NCBI GenBank assembly: GCA_030692365.1
Contig: JAUYCC010000053.1
Coordinates: 1 to 64,000, forward strand
DNA: 64,000 nt
Direction of reading: 5' to 3'
DNA from: Pelolinea sp.
GTDB taxonomy: Bacteria; Chloroflexota; Anaerolineae; Anaerolineales; Anaerolineaceae
The notes beneath the pieces were generated by a model. The model searched no databases, had not been told where the DNA came from, and saw nothing but the letters and a program-made list of their open reading frames with translations. Positions 18,606 through 26,832 of the stretch are shown here, piece by piece; the first letter of the stretch is position 1, and every line of letters begins with the position of its first letter. Made by a program: the position numbers and the translations under genes.

Positions 18606-19037
18606 ATGGGAAAACCAATCGTTATAGGATTCTACGGGTATTCTGACAGCGGGAAAACCACGCTGATTGAACGATTAATCCAGGAACTCACCTTACGCGG
18701 CAAGAAAATCGCAGCGATTAAACAATCCAGCCATCCGGTCAGCATGGATTCCCAGGGTAAAGATACCTGCCGCTTCACCCAGGCTGGCGCTGATCCTGTG
18801 GTGCTTTCTTCCTCAATAGAGACGAATATCAAATTCAATAAGGCACTTGGAATTGATGAAATAATCAAATTCATCACAACCATTCAACAGGTTGACATAA
18901 TTATTATTGAAAGCGCCCGTGACGCTGAAATAATGAAAATCAGGATTGGCGATATAGAATTAAGGGAAAATACATTCTGGACTTATAACGGAAATTTTGA
19001 AGAACTGGTCAATAAAATAGTAAACGGAGGTGAATAA
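18606..19037 (+). CDS. mobB: Molybdopterin-guanine dinucleotide biosynthesis protein MobB
   Basis: A small P-loop GTPase: GFYGYSDSGKTTLIERLI is the Walker A region at the start. KIAAIKQSSHP and the DTCRFTQAGADPV segment are typical of MobB. ATG at 18606 is preferred over one at 18528 because the conserved domain begins at once. It aids formation of the guanine dinucleotide form of the molybdenum cofactor. A Mo-hydroxylase that could use such cofactor is at 35997-38915. The stop overlaps the next small gene by one base. Confidence 0.87.
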   Translation: MGKPIVIGFYGYSDSGKTTLIERLIQELTLRGKKIAAIKQSSHPVSMDSQGKDTCRFTQAGADPVVLSSSIETNIKFNKALGIDEIIKFITTIQQVDIIIIESARDAEIMKIRIGDIELRENTFWTYNGNFEELVNKIVNGGE

Positions 19038-19189
19038 TGTATCAAATAACTATTAAGGTTAACGGTAAGGACATCTATTTGACTGAATTCCCAACCCAAA
19101 TTATTACCAATATTTTGCTAGGAATTCTCAAATCATTGAAAGATGTAAAAGATATCAAGGACGCGGTAATTGAATTAAAGGCGAAATAG
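19037..19189 (+). CDS. 50-aa small protein translationally coupled to MobB
   Basis: An ATG overlaps the mobB stop (TAATG) and is preceded by GGAGG inside mobB. The peptide starts MYQITIKVNGKDIYLTEFP and ends in a charged helix with ELKAK. It has the look of a small beta-strand plus helix protein of unknown function. The strong ribosome site and stop-start overlap argue that it is real. The integrated element begins 6 nt after its stop. Confidence 0.65.
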   Translation: MYQITIKVNGKDIYLTEFPTQIITNILLGILKSLKDVKDIKDAVIELKAK

Positions 19190-19194
19190 TGGGT

Positions 19195-19242
19195 GTGGGC
19201 GGAACAGGGCTCGAACCTGCGACCTCATCTGTGTAAGAGATG
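19195..19242. repeat. Left attachment repeat, tRNA-Val 3' part
   Basis: Identical over 48 bases to 26713-26760; it holds the T-arm, variable loop and 3' anticodon arm of tRNA-Val. The match stops at 19242, where the remaining tRNA 5' half is absent. A degenerate third piece follows at about 19253-19280 (TCGAACCGCGAACCTCATCT). Confidence 0.88.
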
Positions 19243-19387
19243 GATTTTCACAAGTCGAACCGCGAACCTCATCTCTGCCAGATTCCGGGTAGATTGCTAA
19301 CTCTGGTTCCATGTCATTATATCAATAGATGAGGTCATAGGTTGTAAGCTTTCAAATAAAGGAAAGGAACAGTTTTACTATAAAAAA

Positions 19388-19720
19388 TTATTCAGAATCC
19401 GGCATTTGAGAAATGATTTTAATTGTTTCTGCACTTACAGTACAAACGCGGCATAACAGGCTAATTACCTGTTCTTTATAATCGGCAAATTTGTATAAAT
19501 TGAATTTTTCATTAATTGTTGGGTCCTTTGGAGATTTCTCCTTATATCGTTCTAAGACCCATTCAACTGCGGAATAAGTACCCAATCTGTATTGCCACAC
19601 CTCTTTTGGAATATCATTTAGTGAAGTAATAGTATCAACTTCGATTAAGTTCTTTTCTTTATATGCAATCAGCCCGGTCATTGATATTGTATCGGTGCGC
19701 TTTATTATCACTCTTAACAT
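19388..19720 (-). pseudogene. C-terminal stub of a type ISP restriction-modification enzyme
   Basis: The 110 residues contain PKEVWQYRLGTYSAVEWVLE, then KDPTINEKFNLYKFADY and CTVSAETIKIISQMP. This is the familiar extreme C-terminus of long single-chain restriction-methyltransferase proteins of the type ISP/LlaBIII kind. These are normally over 900 residues with helicase, N6-methylase and target-recognition parts. None of those remain upstream on this strand. It is thus a remnant, showing that the element once carried, or landed next to, a restriction system. Confidence 0.7.
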
Positions 19721-19829
19721 TCATTTGATAAACAGCGATCTGATTACGTATTTGCGCAATTAGTTCTTCACTCGTTTCCCTCAAGAAGGAATCTTCTGTA
19801 CAAAGCTTTTGCTTCTCTAGCAATAATTG

Positions 19830-20108
19830 TCATTTCCGAGAAATATATTTCTCTATTTCGTTTTCAGACCATTTTACAATGTATTTGCATGCTTCGCGCC
19901 ATGCGGGATCCTGGTCGCCAAGTCGCAATTCTTCACGAGCATTGTTGATCATCTCAAACAGTTTTTCTTCCCCCAATTCTCGCATAACGATGGGTATGAA
20001 TAATCTATAATCACTGGTGATTGGTTTTACAAAAGACTCAGCGCACCCTAATTGTCGAAGCGATTCTTCAAATGCTTGTTGGTTGAAAATATCTGGTCTA
20101 CGAGCCAT
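19830..20108 (-). CDS. Small unknown helical protein in the tRNA-Val element
   Basis: A 92-aa soluble protein beginning MARRPDIFNQQAFEESLRQLG. The start at 20108 is fixed by a strong AGGAGG just upstream. It is charged and probably helical, with no motif I recognise. It follows the helicase gene in the same direction (80-nt gap) and may belong to the defence module or be an independent small cargo gene. Confidence 0.6.
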   Translation of the reverse strand: MARRPDIFNQQAFEESLRQLGCAESFVKPITSDYRLFIPIVMRELGEEKLFEMINNAREELRLGDQDPAWREACKYIVKWSENEIEKYISRK

Positions 20109-20187
20109 ATCTACCTCCTGTGAGATCAAATTATTAGGGATATATTGAACCTAATATTCTGAACAATTCGTTTGTGAAAAAAGCTTT

Positions 20188-22365
20188 TCATACAATTTTA
20201 TTGATGCAATCCTTTGTATTTTCCCAGTCAATCCACTCGTAGGCAGCGCGTTTGCGAATAAGCAATTCCGGCAGGTACTGGTCATACTTATGGGTCTGCA
20301 GCAGTTCGATGCGCATCTCGGTGACAAGCTCAAAGCCATCCTCTATACCTAATGCTTCGCTATTCAGTCGGGCAATGAAATCCTTCCAATGCATACCAGC
20401 TTCCGGTTTCTGGATGATCAACACCCAGGGGAAGAGAAAGGGAGCAAATTCAGCGCAGAATCCAACCCTTTGGATATAAAGTTGCAGCGTCCTGGCGATT
20501 CGCGTACCAGTCCAAGGAAAGAGGATCCACTCATCCATCCCATCCACGTAATTGTGATTGTTCAGGTCCATTTCACTGAATAACGAGCGAGCTTGCTGCA
20601 ATCTGGTGATTCCCTCCGGACCAATATAAACCGGTTCATTTGAGTCGCAAAGCAGTTTGAATACTTCCTGTCCGATACGCGGATGCATTTCTGGAACTCC
20701 TGTTCCACTAAACAAGGTGGCAGTGGCATTTTTTGCCTGTTTCACTATCACCTGTTTCTGTTCAGGATAGATTGCGGTAACTTCCCATAACCTCCCGCCC
20801 AACATCAGTCGGACGCCTGACATGAGATCTGGATGGGGACTGATACGCCCGATGTTTTTATCCACGTAGACCACATCCCATTCTGGAGGGGCTTGAAACA
20901 CCGCGTAGAAATCCCTGGAACGGGCGACCTTCTCGCCTTCCAATCCGAGGATCATCTCTCCAGACTCTAGCATTTCGACATGCCCGATTTTGACCAAGTG
21001 CTTCAGAAGTAAGTCGAAATCGTCTAGGGAGACATTACTAAAGATCCCTTTGCAATAAAAGGCATTGACCAAATCCTTTGGAGTGGATTCGTTGCGCTCA
21101 ATCAACAAGGAAAGAATCTGGTGATAGAGAATATGATAGGGATAAGTGCTCAATGCGGGTGGTTCCACCCAGCCCTGCAGGAACAGGTTCACAATTGCTG
21201 TCGCTTTTAGAAGCGAAAATGGGAAACGGTTAAAGAAGGAGTCATTAGGCTCACTTGTAAGCTCGGAAGAATAGATCTGCATAATACGCGATTCGCCGAA
21301 TTTCCGACCGGTCCGACCCAGGCGCTGAACAAAGGACATGACTGAGTGGGTGCTGTCTATCTGGACGGTCAATTCTAACTGACCTATATCGATTCCTAGC
21401 TCTAGGGTATTAGTGCACACGACAGAGTAGGGGCGGGAGCCATCCCGCATCTTGGACTCCGCATCCTCGCGAATATCTTTGCTGATTGAGCCATGGTGAG
21501 GTAAGTAGCGTTCGTCCAGGTAATCCCTTCGACAGCGATGATTGAGTTGGGCAGTCACCTGTTCCACTTGGTCTCTGGTATTACAGAAGATAAGCGACCG
21601 GCGGTTACGTGTAAGTAAATACAGGTCATCCAATAGATCCGGATGAATCTCGGGTTTAGATGAGATGAAATGGAGATGACTGAGGCTGGCAGAAGGCAGT
21701 TCTACCTTTGGGTTGATCAATGTGACCAATTCGGAACTGTTGTAGTTTAGCCAGCGTTTTGCGACTTCGACATCGCCCACTGTCGCGGAAAGTCCGATGC
21801 GTCGCGGCCGCTGAGCACTGTAAGCAGACAGACGTTCTAGCTGAGACTGAAGCTGCAGGCCGCGGTCTGATTCGAGGAAAGTGTGCACTTCGTCCACGAC
21901 GATGAACTCAAGCCCGGAAAAGAGCCGATGGAGACTTTTGGTCTTGTTTATAAGTAGGCTCTCGATCGATTCAGGTGTGATTTGTAGGACTCCACCTGGA
22001 TTATCGATCAGGTCGCTCTTCTGATTGGCTGCTACGTCACCATGCCAGCGATGGATGGGGATACCGCCCTGCTCGCAAAGCGGTTCGAGACGGCGGAACT
22101 GGTCATTGATCAACGCCTTGAGTGGTCCTACATACAGTACTTTGACACTTCCTATCGGAGCGTGTGAGATTAGGCTGATAACCGGCAGAAAGGCAGCTTC
22201 AGTTTTGCCGCTGGCTGTACCAGTAGTGATGAGAACATCCTGGGCGCTGTTCATCACTGCCTGAACCGCTTCGACCTGCAGAAGGCGCAATTCCTTCCAG
22301 GATTGACGGTAAATGAATTCTTGAACAAATGGTGCCAGTGAGTCAAAAGCAGCCTGCATGTCCAC
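20188..22365 (-). CDS. DEAD/DEAH-box (Lhr-like) helicase of the TerB/ATPase module
   Basis: The 725-aa SF2 helicase shows LRLLQVEAVQAV (Q-motif region), TTGTASGKTEAAF (Walker A), VVDEVHTF (DEVH box), GLSATVGD (motif III), CTNTLELGIDIG (motif V) and QRLGRTGRKF (motif VI). A ~300-residue C-terminal part of the Lhr type follows. It is the third gene of an operon; its ATG lies 1 nt from the ATPase stop. In BREX type 2 loci a BrxD-like ATPase is also paired with an SF2 helicase (BrxHI), so joint action on DNA is likely. Confidence 0.88.
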   Translation of the reverse strand: MDMQAAFDSLAPFVQEFIYRQSWKELRLLQVEAVQAVMNSAQDVLITTGTASGKTEAAFLPVISLISHAPIGSVKVLYVGPLKALINDQFRRLEPLCEQGGIPIHRWHGDVAANQKSDLIDNPGGVLQITPESIESLLINKTKSLHRLFSGLEFIVVDEVHTFLESDRGLQLQSQLERLSAYSAQRPRRIGLSATVGDVEVAKRWLNYNSSELVTLINPKVELPSASLSHLHFISSKPEIHPDLLDDLYLLTRNRRSLIFCNTRDQVEQVTAQLNHRCRRDYLDERYLPHHGSISKDIREDAESKMRDGSRPYSVVCTNTLELGIDIGQLELTVQIDSTHSVMSFVQRLGRTGRKFGESRIMQIYSSELTSEPNDSFFNRFPFSLLKATAIVNLFLQGWVEPPALSTYPYHILYHQILSLLIERNESTPKDLVNAFYCKGIFSNVSLDDFDLLLKHLVKIGHVEMLESGEMILGLEGEKVARSRDFYAVFQAPPEWDVVYVDKNIGRISPHPDLMSGVRLMLGGRLWEVTAIYPEQKQVIVKQAKNATATLFSGTGVPEMHPRIGQEVFKLLCDSNEPVYIGPEGITRLQQARSLFSEMDLNNHNYVDGMDEWILFPWTGTRIARTLQLYIQRVGFCAEFAPFLFPWVLIIQKPEAGMHWKDFIARLNSEALGIEDGFELVTEMRIELLQTHKYDQYLPELLIRKRAAYEWIDWENTKDCINKIV

Positions 22366-22366
22366 G

Positions 22367-23713
22367 CTAATTCACTTTAAAGTTGGTGAAGCGGTCTAGG
22401 GGATCGTCCTCATCTTGGACGTCTTCAGGCGCAATCGAGGTTGGATCTTGTGTGGACTGGGCTGCGATAATCTCCCCAGCAAGGTCTCCGAATTTCTTTT
22501 CTGGATACTGTACCAACAGATTCAAGAGGCTCACGAAATCGCGAATCAGCTCACGTGGCGTAGTGAACTCGCGGGAGCCGATACGCCGGAGAGTACTCTC
22601 CATAAAGCTATGGATGTTTGAGTCAGAAACCTCGATTGCCACTAGAATGGTGCTATTATATATATCGCGCACCTTCTGTAACAGTACGAAAATTTCCTCG
22701 TTGGTCAAGGATGGGATTAAGAGGACCGGACCGGAAAGATCCTGCATCTCCGCAGTGGCGAAGCGATTCCCGGAAAGGCGGGAACGAAGCGCTTCGTAGC
22801 TGTAAAGTCCACGCCGCGAGTCTTCCATGAACTCGGGTGTGCCGCCGAAGATGAAACCGATCGAACTCGCTTTGCCCTGTAGACAGTCGTTCAGGATGTT
22901 CAGAATTGCTTCGTAATTATTCTTGCGAGAGATGCTATTAGATATCTTGTACAAGTAGGCGGCCTCATCAAAACAGATCAGCAGCCCCGTATACCCGACA
23001 TTCCGTACAAAGCGAGCTAGGATTTTGAGGTAATCATAGTAATTGTCGCTATCGATAATCGCCTTGACTCCTAGTGCCTGGGAAGCTTCTGTCTTATTTG
23101 GGAACTCACCGCGAAGCCAGCGGATGGCATTGTTCTTGAGGGTATCGTCGCCCGTAAGGTAGCCGCGGAAGTAAGCATTGATAACCTGAGCGAAGTCAAA
23201 TCCATGTACCAATTCATGCATGGCAGAAAGGGTCTGAACAATCTTTTTTTCTACTTCACAGACGAATTCTGGCGAACCGCTTGACGCAGCGCAATCCTGC
23301 ATCACCTGGGATTGCACACCGGCAATCCATTTCTCGATAATGATAGGTAGTGCATTACCATCCGGACGGGTTTGGGTAGATATGTTGCGAGCCAGCTCGC
23401 GATATGTGGAGATCGCCTCGTCGCTCGAACCAAACAAGCGGCGTTCCGGGGAGAAGTCGACATCTGCCACAACAAACTTGCTGTCCAGCGCATATGAACG
23501 GATCAGCTGCAGAAGGAAGCTCTTTCCGGATCCATAGCGCCCTATAATAAAGCGGATGGAAGCTCCATCAGCCGCGATCTGATCAAGGTCCTGCTTGATT
23601 GCGTTGACCTCTTTTGAACGCCCAACAGCTATGTGACGCAAGCCAGCACGCGGGGTTACACCAGCGGCTAATGAATTCAAGATGGTTATAGCTTCCCTGC
23701 GTGGAATTGCCAT
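22367..23713 (-). CDS. BREX-type P-loop ATPase (DUF2791/BrxD-like)
   Basis: The 448-aa protein has FIIGRYGSGKSFLLQLIR (Walker A, near residue 60), GLLICFDEAAYLYK (Walker B) and GFIFGGTPEFMEDSRRGLYSYEALRSRL, a block typical of the BREX ATP-binding domain family. TTPRELIRDFVSLL near the end also fits. The ATG directly abuts the TerB gene stop, so translation is coupled. The family is found as BrxD in BREX type 2 and, from memory, with TerB_N proteins and a helicase in predicted stress/defence operons. Its exact role is unknown. Confidence 0.85.
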   Translation of the reverse strand: MAIPRREAITILNSLAAGVTPRAGLRHIAVGRSKEVNAIKQDLDQIAADGASIRFIIGRYGSGKSFLLQLIRSYALDSKFVVADVDFSPERRLFGSSDEAISTYRELARNISTQTRPDGNALPIIIEKWIAGVQSQVMQDCAASSGSPEFVCEVEKKIVQTLSAMHELVHGFDFAQVINAYFRGYLTGDDTLKNNAIRWLRGEFPNKTEASQALGVKAIIDSDNYYDYLKILARFVRNVGYTGLLICFDEAAYLYKISNSISRKNNYEAILNILNDCLQGKASSIGFIFGGTPEFMEDSRRGLYSYEALRSRLSGNRFATAEMQDLSGPVLLIPSLTNEEIFVLLQKVRDIYNSTILVAIEVSDSNIHSFMESTLRRIGSREFTTPRELIRDFVSLLNLLVQYPEKKFGDLAGEIIAAQSTQDPTSIAPEDVQDEDDPLDRFTNFKVN

Positions 23714-25546
23714 TTATGCTCCTTCAATAGTAACACTTGCACGTAATTGTTCGAGGGCTTCTTCATCAAACACCATTCGATCACCCTGTTGATAAAAAGG
23801 ATTATTTCCTGTGTATTTAATCACTTTTTCGATGAGCGAATCGACCATCAGATTGCCCATTTGATTCCTCTCGCGAGCGAATGTCGCGATTTCGGATTCA
23901 CTCATAAAGCCTGCAACGCTGAACTTCTGAACCAGCGCCCTTTCATCGGCGGAAAGCGCCAGGTTAATCTTATTCCATGGGGAAGTTGAAGCTGCCACAT
24001 ATTCTTCACCTACCTTTGGTCGCAGGTCATCCAATGAATTCTCACGGGATATAAGCTCCATCTCATCCGTAAAATCATCTGCGATAAAGATGCTGTCTCC
24101 GTCAATTATTGAGATTATCTGATCGCCCAGGAATTGTAACGACTGCTCATTGAGGTTCTTGACTAGAAGGGGATAGATTGCTCCTGGCGAATTATTATCC
24201 ATTCGTGTAATCTCCCCAACAAAAACAGCGAGCAGGAAATATCTAGATGTGGTATCCAGCAGATTCCACATGGAGCGCACCTGGGCAATGTCGCTATAAA
24301 GCGGTTTCGGTTCGACTTCGGTCTTCAAAAGATCGACAACCTGTTCGCTTTCCGCTTGTAGTGTTTGAATCTTCTTGGAATCAAGGGTGATTTTAACCGG
24401 TTCAGGTGTGATCTCGAAGGCCTTATCAAGTATATTTTGGAAGCGTTCTTCCAAAGTGAAACCGGATAATTTCGCTGTAACATTGTGATGTTTGCGTAAG
24501 ATGTTCTCTGTGTATTTGGTTATACTCAATAGAAACATCCCTAAGCGATCGCTAGATTTATACCTTTTCGCCATTCCCAAGTTGATCATCTTCCCCCATC
24601 CGGAGGGAACCACTGCAGAAGAAAAGGTGTACTTGGTTTGTGGATAAAGCTTTTCAGAGACATATCTATCGAGTATCCCCTTTGGAGTTTTCAAACTACG
24701 CAGGTAAGTATCGATCTCTTGGATAGCTTTGAGATATGCTTGGTCAATTGAGTTGTCTTGATTATGCTCCAGGTAAAACTTGTTTTGAGGACGATATGAG
24801 TTCAACTGCTCCCAGAAGGAATAGGGAAGTTCGCTAGCCTTATGTTCCTTATCCAGATCTTGCAGGATCTTGTTAAGGATCGAATCCGGTGGACTATAGT
24901 GATCATCTAACAACCTATGCATCCACCACTCAATACCAGCAGAGACCCCGATTTTTGTTATGATCAAGTCACCTGCCCAATCATACACATAAGATTTGAG
25001 CTTGGGATAATTCTGTTCATAAGCCCTGCAGAGCATCATTAGATGGTCGACAGCGATTATGGGATCCTTCATTTCGATCAGGGAAAGAACTTCATAAACA
25101 TGGACAAATATATAACTTAGGTCGGTCTTGGGATATCTCTTCTGCCGAACTTCGGTACGCCAATAGGCATACCAGTAAAACTGTGCTTTGGTGAATGAGC
25201 GGTATGTGGGCCAGTAAGTCAAAAACGGCACGTGCGGCACAGGCTCGCCTTCTATATCATGTGCGATGATAGCGTCTTTTATGAATTGGTCGTTACTGCT
25301 CGTGTAATTGAATGAAATAGTATTGCCACCAGTACCGTTTCTCGATCCGGGAGAAACTTGCCGAAATCGGTCCTGGATTGGTTGCGATTGATGCATCTGC
25401 TGACCGAATCTATAGGTTTGGTTTCTGTTTATAGATGGAGGAGAATGCTTCGATTTCGACTTGGATGAAAGTACAAAGAGCCAGATCACAAATACGAACA
25501 GAAGAACGCTAATGCAACAAAATGAGGTAAGGAAGGAGTTGTCCAT
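23714..25546 (-). CDS. Membrane-anchored TerB_N/TerB_C domain protein
   Basis: A membrane helix at residues about 5-27 is followed by a Ser/Lys-rich linker. The TerB_N-like domain (residues about 95-230) has PFLTYWPTYRSFTKAQFYWY, RYPKTDLSYIFVHVYEVL and YDWAGDLI. The C-terminal ~80 residues, ALSADERALVQKF through the acidic NPFYQQGDRMVFDEEALEQL, fit TerB_C. TerB domains bind metal and act at the inner membrane in tellurite/phage-resistance gene clusters. First gene of the three-gene module; it would tether the ATPase and helicase to the membrane if they form a complex. Confidence 0.82.
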   Translation of the reverse strand: MDNSFLTSFCCISVLLFVFVIWLFVLSSKSKSKHSPPSINRNQTYRFGQQMHQSQPIQDRFRQVSPGSRNGTGGNTISFNYTSSNDQFIKDAIIAHDIEGEPVPHVPFLTYWPTYRSFTKAQFYWYAYWRTEVRQKRYPKTDLSYIFVHVYEVLSLIEMKDPIIAVDHLMMLCRAYEQNYPKLKSYVYDWAGDLIITKIGVSAGIEWWMHRLLDDHYSPPDSILNKILQDLDKEHKASELPYSFWEQLNSYRPQNKFYLEHNQDNSIDQAYLKAIQEIDTYLRSLKTPKGILDRYVSEKLYPQTKYTFSSAVVPSGWGKMINLGMAKRYKSSDRLGMFLLSITKYTENILRKHHNVTAKLSGFTLEERFQNILDKAFEITPEPVKITLDSKKIQTLQAESEQVVDLLKTEVEPKPLYSDIAQVRSMWNLLDTTSRYFLLAVFVGEITRMDNNSPGAIYPLLVKNLNEQSLQFLGDQIISIIDGDSIFIADDFTDEMELISRENSLDDLRPKVGEEYVAASTSPWNKINLALSADERALVQKFSVAGFMSESEIATFARERNQMGNLMVDSLIEKVIKYTGNNPFYQQGDRMVFDEEALEQLRASVTIEGA

Positions 25547-25705
25547 TTTGAATGGCCGCCTATATAGTATTATTTATAGCACTGAAAGCCAATTTTTAGA
25601 ATGAATCTGATAAAGAATTTGAATACAAGAGCGGGAGATAATCAATTTAAGAAATAAAAAAATCCTTAGTGTAGATGGTATTAAGATGCTTGTTCTTTAT
25701 AAACT

Positions 25706-26635
25706 TCATAATTTCCAATTATCAACAGGGCTAGCTTTTCGATGTGCTGTTTCGCAGTCAGCTTTCGCAATAGCTAAGTATCTTTTTACCATCTCCAAGG
25801 ATGAATGACCCAGAATTCTTTGAAGCGTAAAGATATCCCCTCCATTGCGTAAATATTGAATAGCGAATGTATGCCTGAATCTATGGGGGTAAACATGAAG
25901 AATTTCTGCTTTTTCTCCAATTCTTGCTAATAATTGGCGAATAGAAGTGCGGTTCATTTGATAGTCATTATGAGTAGTGAAGATAAAGTCATCGAATTCT
26001 TTATGCTTTCCTGCTAAGAATCGCCAAAGTGTACTTCTAGACAACTTTCCAATATATACAGTTCTAGGTTTGCTTTTTAAACCGGACCCAAACGGTCTTA
26101 TTTGGATTTCTCCTGTTTCAAGATTCAGGTCTTGCATTGACAATCTTGCCAATTCGCTAACTCGAACACCTGTATCAAGCAGGGTCAAGATAATTGCCTT
26201 GTCTCTATCCGCGGTAGGGCGTTTCATGGTAAACGCCTTTCGAATATTTGAATAGGATGCAGATGTGAAATTGCATGCAGAAATCAATCTGCGAATCTCA
26301 TTATCTGTAAAGGGTATAACGAGTTTTATTGGTGCTTTAGGGTAAGGCATATCCTCATCAGGTCTGCTTGTTCCTAATTCTTTTTCTGCCCAGGAAAATA
26401 GAACCCTGATAGCACGCCAAACATTTATCAAAGAGTTTTCTGATAGATTAGTTTCCTGCCGAAGATGGAAGAAGAAAAATTGAATATCCTTATTGGTGAT
26501 TGCCTGTATTTCGGGATTACCCAGATGTCTTGCTAATTTTGCTATTCCATATTGGTAAACTTTGATAGTATGCGGACTTTTCCCCTCTGCAATCTTTGAT
26601 AAAATCAATCCTTGTAAGGCTTTTTCGAGTTCCAT
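25706..26635 (-). CDS. Tyrosine recombinase (integrase) of the tRNA-Val element
   Basis: The 309-aa XerC/D-type recombinase has an N-terminal SAM-like core-binding domain and a catalytic domain with TGVRVSELARL (first Arg), HVYPHRFRHTFA (H-x-x-R), LGHSSLEMVKRYL (His and nucleophile Tyr). All catalytic positions are present, so it may be active. ATG at 26635 with GGAG 9 nt upstream is chosen over a GTG at 26677. It lies 78 nt from the right attachment repeat, the usual place for an element integrase. Confidence 0.9.
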   Translation of the reverse strand: MELEKALQGLILSKIAEGKSPHTIKVYQYGIAKLARHLGNPEIQAITNKDIQFFFFHLRQETNLSENSLINVWRAIRVLFSWAEKELGTSRPDEDMPYPKAPIKLVIPFTDNEIRRLISACNFTSASYSNIRKAFTMKRPTADRDKAIILTLLDTGVRVSELARLSMQDLNLETGEIQIRPFGSGLKSKPRTVYIGKLSRSTLWRFLAGKHKEFDDFIFTTHNDYQMNRTSIRQLLARIGEKAEILHVYPHRFRHTFAIQYLRNGGDIFTLQRILGHSSLEMVKRYLAIAKADCETAHRKASPVDNWKL

Positions 26636-26712
26636 AGATGAGCTCTCCAGTTCATTAGAATTTGAACCGTAGTACACAATCTATGGGATTTGCAGTACAG
26701 ATGAGCTTTACA

Positions 26713-26760
26713 GTGGGCGGAACAGGGCTCGAACCTGCGACCTCATCTGTGTAAGAGATG
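26713..26760. repeat. Right attachment repeat within the intact tRNA-Val
   Basis: This is the 3' part of the tRNA-Val gene plus one base, identical to 19195-19242. Recombination between the two would remove the element and leave a whole tRNA-Val gene. Confidence 0.88.
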
Positions 26761-26787
26761 CGCTCTGACCAACTGAGCTACCCGCCC
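26714..26787 (-). tRNA. tRNA-Val(TAC)
   Basis: A complete 74-nt cloverleaf on the minus strand: acceptor GGGCGGG/TCCGCCC, D-arm GCTC...GAGC, anticodon stem CATCT/AGATG with loop CTTACAC (anticodon TAC), and T-arm GCAGGTTCGAGCCCTGT. CCA is not encoded. It is the target of the element to its left. Confidence 0.95.
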
Positions 26788-26832
26788 GATTGACGTACCT
26801 ATTATAACTGTAAACGAGAAAAACCAAAAACA

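Larger units (their letters stand above)
19195..26760. mobile_element. 7.6-kb integrated element in tRNA-Val with a TerB/ATPase/helicase cargo
   Basis: The element is bounded by a perfect 48-bp direct repeat (19195-19242 and 26713-26760) equal to the 3' part of the tRNA-Val gene. A tyrosine integrase lies next to the right copy, where the intact tRNA is kept. All genes inside read leftward: integrase, TerB_N/TerB_C protein, BrxD-like ATPase, Lhr-like helicase, a small unknown and a restriction-enzyme stub. There are no conjugation or phage structural genes, so it is a small cargo island, mobile only if the integrase works alone or with help. Confidence 0.85.
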
